Part shown: positions 6,356 to 7,083 of the stretch, one piece after another
How positions within the stretch are numbered: the first letter of the stretch is position 1
Layout: each line of letters opens with the position of its first letter
Assembly (NCBI GenBank): GCA_003536545.1
Contig: DPZW01000067.1
Span: 1-7,083 of the forward strand
From: Rhodospirillaceae bacterium
GTDB taxonomy: Bacteria; Pseudomonadota; Alphaproteobacteria; UBA11073
Direction: 5' to 3'
DNA: 7,083 nucleotides
The notes under the pieces: generated by a model
Told to the model about the DNA's origin: nothing
Seen by the model: the letters and a program-made list of their open reading frames with translations, nothing else
Databases searched by the model: none
Position numbers and translations under genes: made by a program

Positions 6356-6991
6356 ATGTTTAATCTAGAATTTTATGATCAGTATCGTGCTGCTGAAAGA
6401 ATGCTGGCGGGATTGATGGAAAGAAATCCGGATGCAGCCGCACTGTTTCCACAGCCCGGACACGACTATATCTCTGTGGCCGCCTTATACCAGGTATGTT
6501 GCGAGTTCATGATTGATCCGGGTGTCAGAGCTAAAATTGACAGAGATAAAATAGAACGGGTTACACACCGGATACGAAAGCAAACGACGGAGGATCTTTC
6601 CCGATCAACGATGATGTATGGTCTGGATTTTGTCGCTTATCCACCCAATTTATTTATACATCTTAAGGATAGGGATAATGTTTATTGCTCCTACAATGCA
6701 TGGATGGTCTGGTCATTTCAGGGCTTACAAATCGTAAAGGACCAAAAGCCGGAAATTTATGAAGCGGCTATAGATTTAGGATATGCGGGATTTGTGAATG
6801 AAATGCGCGGACAGCGCTACCCTCAGTTCTTCAGTGCGGATGAATTGACGGGAATGGGATTTGAACGCAACCCGTCAATAAGCGATCTGGAGCTTGAACG
6901 GATAGGCAACCGACTGCATCAACATTTTCTCAATCACGCGCTGCGGGGCAAGCAAGGCAGTCATCCACCCAAGGGCAAGCTTGAGCCATAA
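6356..6991 (+). CDS. Uncharacterised 211-residue soluble protein
   Basis: I do not recognise a family. The product has no signal peptide or membrane segment and appears mainly helical and cytoplasmic. It is rich in aromatic residues and Met in the middle (MMYGLDFVAYPPNLFIHL at 86-103; NAWMVWSFQGL at 114-124), has three Cys (48, 49, 111), and ends in a basic Gly/Pro/His/Lys tail (from about 197) that is probably disordered. GGTGG at 6347-6351, 4 bases before the ATG, is a fair ribosome binding site and supports this start. It follows maeB by 66 bases on the same strand and is closed by a strong terminator, so it may be the last gene of a maeB transcript. Codon use differs from maeB: four AGA, one AGG, six ATA and frequent GGA, all rare in maeB. 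This hints at weak expression or later acquisition. That it is a real gene is likely; its role is unknown. Confidence 0.72.
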   Translation: MFNLEFYDQYRAAERMLAGLMERNPDAAALFPQPGHDYISVAALYQVCCEFMIDPGVRAKIDRDKIERVTHRIRKQTTEDLSRSTMMYGLDFVAYPPNLFIHLKDRDNVYCSYNAWMVWSFQGLQIVKDQKPEIYEAAIDLGYAGFVNEMRGQRYPQFFSADELTGMGFERNPSISDLELERIGNRLHQHFLNHALRGKQGSHPPKGKLEP

Positions 6992-7022
6992 AAAACACCC
7001 GCCGAAGCGGGTGTTTCTATTT
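6991..7022. terminator. Bidirectional rho-independent terminator
   Basis: A perfect 10-bp stem, AAACACCCGC (6993-7002) with GCGGGTGTTT (7007-7016), encloses a 4-base loop. On the plus strand it begins two bases after the stop codon at 6989-6991 and is followed by a moderate T-rich stretch. On the minus strand the loop reads C(TTCG)G, the extra-stable tetraloop, and is followed by six T in a row, so it is at least as good for the gene arriving from the right edge. Confidence 0.92.
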
Positions 7023-7039
7023 GATATTGAGCTTGCCAG

Positions 7040-7083
7040 TTAACCAGCAACGCCCATTTTCGCCAGGATTGCGAGGAGCAGGA
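7040..7083 (-). CDS. C-terminal end of a minus-strand gene, cut by the window edge
   Basis: On the minus strand an open frame enters at 7083 and reads LLLAILAKMGVAG before a TAA at 7040-7042. Only 13 complete codons are inside the window, so no family can be named. The call rests on the terminator 23 bases further on, whose minus-strand version has the ideal UUCG loop and T-run and needs a gene to serve, and on GC-rich third positions in most codons. The visible end is hydrophobic and Ala/Leu-rich, which fits a terminal helix. The bases between this stop and the terminator (7023-7039) hold nothing recognisable. Confidence 0.5.
   Translation of the reverse strand, partial: LLLAILAKMGVAG

Overview
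The window (about half G+C) looks like an ordinary chromosomal segment of a Gram-negative bacterium, most likely an alphaproteobacterium of moderate GC content. The pointers are an AsmA-type envelope protein, a MaeB-type malic enzyme fused to a phosphotransacetylase-like domain, a lipoate-pathway octanoyltransferase, and a tRNA-Leu gene that encodes its own CCA. The taxonomic placement is inferred from protein flavour only and could be wrong at order level. I see no insertion sequence, phage, plasmid, CRISPR or toxin-antitoxin signature.

Layout. (1) 29-2206, plus strand: a large AsmA-family protein. (2) 2203-3655, minus strand: a compact run read in the order sugE-like guanidinium/SMR exporter, one-domain asparaginase, lipB. 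Gaps are 4-7 and 12 bases, so they are probably one transcript. lipB meets asmA tail to tail with a 4-base overlap. (3) 3693-3778, minus strand: tRNA-Leu(GAG), only 37 bases upstream of the exporter start and possibly co-transcribed with it. (4) 3779-3967: a divergent intergenic region holding a purine-rich heptad repeat and candidate promoters for both sides. (5) 3968-6289, plus strand: maeB. (6) 6290-6355: a short spacer with two overlapping, mutually exclusive inverted repeats. (7) 6356-6991, plus strand: a 211-residue protein I do not recognise, with codon use unlike maeB. (8) 6991-7022: a strong terminator that looks bidirectional, followed by the last 13 codons of a minus-strand gene running off the right edge.

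The genes do not form one pathway. maeB links the TCA cycle to pyruvate/acetyl-CoA. lipB supplies the octanoyl groups that become lipoyl cofactors on pyruvate and 2-oxoglutarate dehydrogenases. The small asparaginase-like protein and the exporter deal with nitrogen compounds. AsmA works in the cell envelope. The clearest oddities are the loss of the usual Asp from the asparaginase HGTDTM motif, the alternative hairpins between maeB and the unknown gene, and the heptad repeat upstream of the tRNA. I did not find a convincing new multi-gene system here.
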